Origin: Sepiola atlantica
Taxonomy: Eukaryota; Mollusca; Cephalopoda; Sepiida; Sepiolidae
Assembly: GCA_963556195.1 (NCBI GenBank)
Contig: OY744523.1
Coordinates: 76,989,445 to 77,053,444 of the forward strand
Direction: 5' to 3'
DNA: 64,000 nucleotides
Of the stretch, positions 62,018 to 64,000 are shown piece by piece (the first letter of the stretch is position 1; each line of letters begins with the position of its first letter). Both the position numbers and the translations under genes were made by a program. Under the pieces are notes generated by a model. It was not told where the DNA came from and ran no database searches. It saw nothing but the letters and a program-made list of their open reading frames with translations.

Positions 62018-62062
<45 letters not shown>
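62018..62062. repeat. (TA)n microsatellite
   Basis: About 22 TA units followed by GTGGGTGTG. Confidence 0.95.
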
Positions 62063-62065
<3 letters not shown>

Positions 62066-62353
62066 GGTGTGTATTTATTTTTATTTATATTTAGAATTTT
62101 TTATATATAATCAAATATAAATTTTATAATATAAAGTAATTATAATAGTGCGATAGTTGAAGAGCAGAGCTATGTTATATTCAACATTATTCTCATTTAA
62201 TTTTATACCATATCAATGTTATGAAAGACGGATTCACGTCATTTCATGAAACTTGTTTTTTTATTCAGCATACAATTGTTTCAGCTTACACCAAATTATT
62301 TGAAAAATGATGGTCTTTTTTGTATTAAAATCAAAAAAAGTAATACCTTTTCC

Positions 62354-62574
62354 ATAGGTATCACAGGTTTCACGAACGTTTTCGATTCTTCGTCGAATCA
62401 TCCTCAGGTGTAAAAAGCAAATTAACTAAAAAGCTGGAAAGCGTTCTATGCGTTTCTCCGCCGTATTTTTTTTTAAAAGTTTCTTCTTTCTCCAGCTTTT
62501 CTGTTCATTTGCTTTTGACACCTGAATATGATTCAACGAAGAATCGAAAACGTTCGTGAAACCTGTGAAACCTA
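62354..62574. repeat. Inverted repeat, 84-bp arms, each with a hammerhead-like core
   Basis: 62,354-62,437 pairs with 62,492-62,574 (blocks AGCAAAT, CACCTGA, CGAAGAATCGAAAACGTTCG, TGAAACCTGTG). In each arm, outward-reading CTGAGGA or CTGAATA is followed by GATTC...GAATC and GAAAACGTTCGT. Loop about 54 bp. Confidence 0.8.
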
Positions 62575-62631
62575 TAAAACTTTTGTTTTTAAAAATTATT
62601 TTAATGCAATTAATTTTTAACAATGTTTGCA

Positions 62632-62633
<2 letters not shown>

Positions 62634-62701
<68 letters not shown>
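62634..62701. repeat. (TA)n microsatellite
   Basis: About 33 TA units. Confidence 0.96.
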
Positions 62702-62706
<5 letters not shown>

Positions 62707-64000
62707 TTCTCCAGCATTTGCATTTTAATCAGGTGTATATAAAATGGTTGCAAGGCAAATATTTTTTGCAGAACGTGGATACTATGACATTAAGAGATTA
62801 TGACTGCAGATGATTAGTTCCTGGTGAAAATAACCTTTAACCTTTTAAGACTTACAACTCAGCTAAATTTATACTTAAGTAAAGTTCTGCAGACTTACCG
62901 AATAAGATTGAAATGAGCTTTATGCGCTGAAATACCAAATAATCCCAAACGACACTTGTTCGCGTCTTCTTGTCAAACTTCAAGCTAAATCTTTTATTCG
63001 CATAGATTGGTAGCGTCTGATTTCGTGTCGAATCTCGCTTATTGAATTGTATTCCATGCAGAATCGGCCAGAATGATAGATCTGAACTATCGAAATATGG
63101 AACAAGATTAGAGGATGAAACACAGCAAGTAATCGTTTACATAAAATAAACAGAGAATGGTCTCGTCTGAATTTAATTTGATTCCAATCTACAATCACTG
63201 ACAAGTTAAAAACTGCCAGTCTAGCCTGGCTTAAAGATCGCGTGTATGCAATATGAGTTTAATAAGACATTGACTGTTACGTTTAGCAGACGTTCTTCTA
63301 CTACCAATAATTTTCAATTTTTGTCGTTGATAATCATGATTAAACATCCTTTAATTATTAGATGCAGAGAAAGTACTGACACTCTCTCCATTATAGAATG
63401 AACTATGCTAGTCTCAAAAAGTACAATAGAATACGAGTACAGCCGCGCCGTTTCTCTTCATCCATTTAGAAGTCAGTTACCCAACTTGTAACTACCTATT
63501 GCATCGTTCACTTATAGTAAAAAATTATTTTACTTTTGTATGTTGGACGTTCAATTTATTCTAAATACCTTCGGATAACACTACAAGATTATTATTCCTG
63601 TAAAATCTGTTATTGGTCAAATGGTTACCGTTGTGGTTTAAGTTGATGTCAAATCCTATCAGACGAATACCGTTAGGGAACGGTATGACAGGTATCTCTA
63701 CAGCTACAATTACAATCGTAACATATTCTAAAATAATCGAATACAATAACTCGTTCCTAATATCGATGGTAAATAGTTGATTTGTTTTAAAACAAAGCAA
63801 ACCAATTTGTCCATGTTTTCTCCTTATAATCCACGTCCATTCTAGCGTTATTACAAGCGTGTTTGGTTAAATACATCCCAAATACTTTCAAGACATTCGA
63901 GTTTATGCAAACAATAAATTAGCGTGAAACCAGAACATACATCTTTGAGCACTTGTGGTTATTTCCTGATCTCAAAATGTCAAACTTAGTTACATATTTA
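62702..64000. other. Unassigned sequence to window end
   Basis: No supported feature. Open frames at 62,980-63,204 and 63,561-63,800 (-) lack recognisable motifs. Confidence 0.4.

Overview
This window looks like intergenic DNA from a large, AT-rich, repeat-dense animal genome. The best guess is a cephalopod mollusc, most likely an octopus. That rests on the mix seen here: long TA microsatellites, tRNA-derived SINEs, Penelope-like retroelements, CR1/Jockey-like LINE fragments and mariner relics. No database search was possible, so the species call is inference. I found no intact host protein gene, no real tRNA or rRNA gene, and nothing prokaryotic. Almost every long open frame is either a decayed transposable element or an artefact of simple repeats.

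Layout. 0-10 kb: a decayed LINE on the minus strand (290-1385), a fragment of a GC-richer dispersed repeat, a large hairpin, a nearly identical 49-bp tandem array (3.86-4.30 kb), a 27-bp tandem array, and a decayed charged coding sequence of unknown origin (7.49-8.28 kb). 11.3-16.6 kb: a 23-bp AT minisatellite, a TTTG tract, then a 3-kb GC-rich 62-bp satellite. 18.6-24.2 kb: an inverted repeat, a 3.1-kb cut-and-paste transposon relic (18,929-22,025) with a tandem repeat array nested in it, and short tRNA-like repeats carrying hammerhead motifs. 25.8-34.6 kb: an 8.8-kb, about 47-bp AT satellite with higher-order structure. 35.4-38.9 kb: an LTR-like block, a LINE reverse-transcriptase relic and an interstitial telomeric tract. 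39.4-43.3 kb: hammerhead-bearing SINE-like copies, a GIY-YIG Penelope-like element with 480-bp inverted arms, and a tRNA-derived SINE. 44.9-54.3 kb: mostly simple repeats, a truncated hammerhead SINE and a tandem dispersed repeat. 55-62.6 kb: a second and different Penelope-like reverse transcriptase relic, a LINE C-terminal fragment, and a mariner deletion derivative with perfect 28-bp terminal repeats.

The most interesting signal is a set of hammerhead self-cleaving ribozyme motifs. One at 39,700-39,744 (+) has every conserved core base, a 4-bp stem II, a 2-bp stem III, a GUA cleavage triplet and a 6-bp stem I. A second at 22,821-22,865 (+) has a full core, a GUC cleavage triplet and a 6-bp stem I. 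Several copies have a Pol III B-box exactly 30-31 nt before the ribozyme core. This suggests a tRNA-derived SINE-like family whose transcripts could cut themselves, comparable in design to the schistosome Sm-alpha repeats. Partial copies with complementary deletions and weaker hammerhead-like relics occur elsewhere in the window.

Nothing here works together as a pathway. The shared theme is retroelements and DNA transposons that have inserted in and around TA tracts and then decayed.
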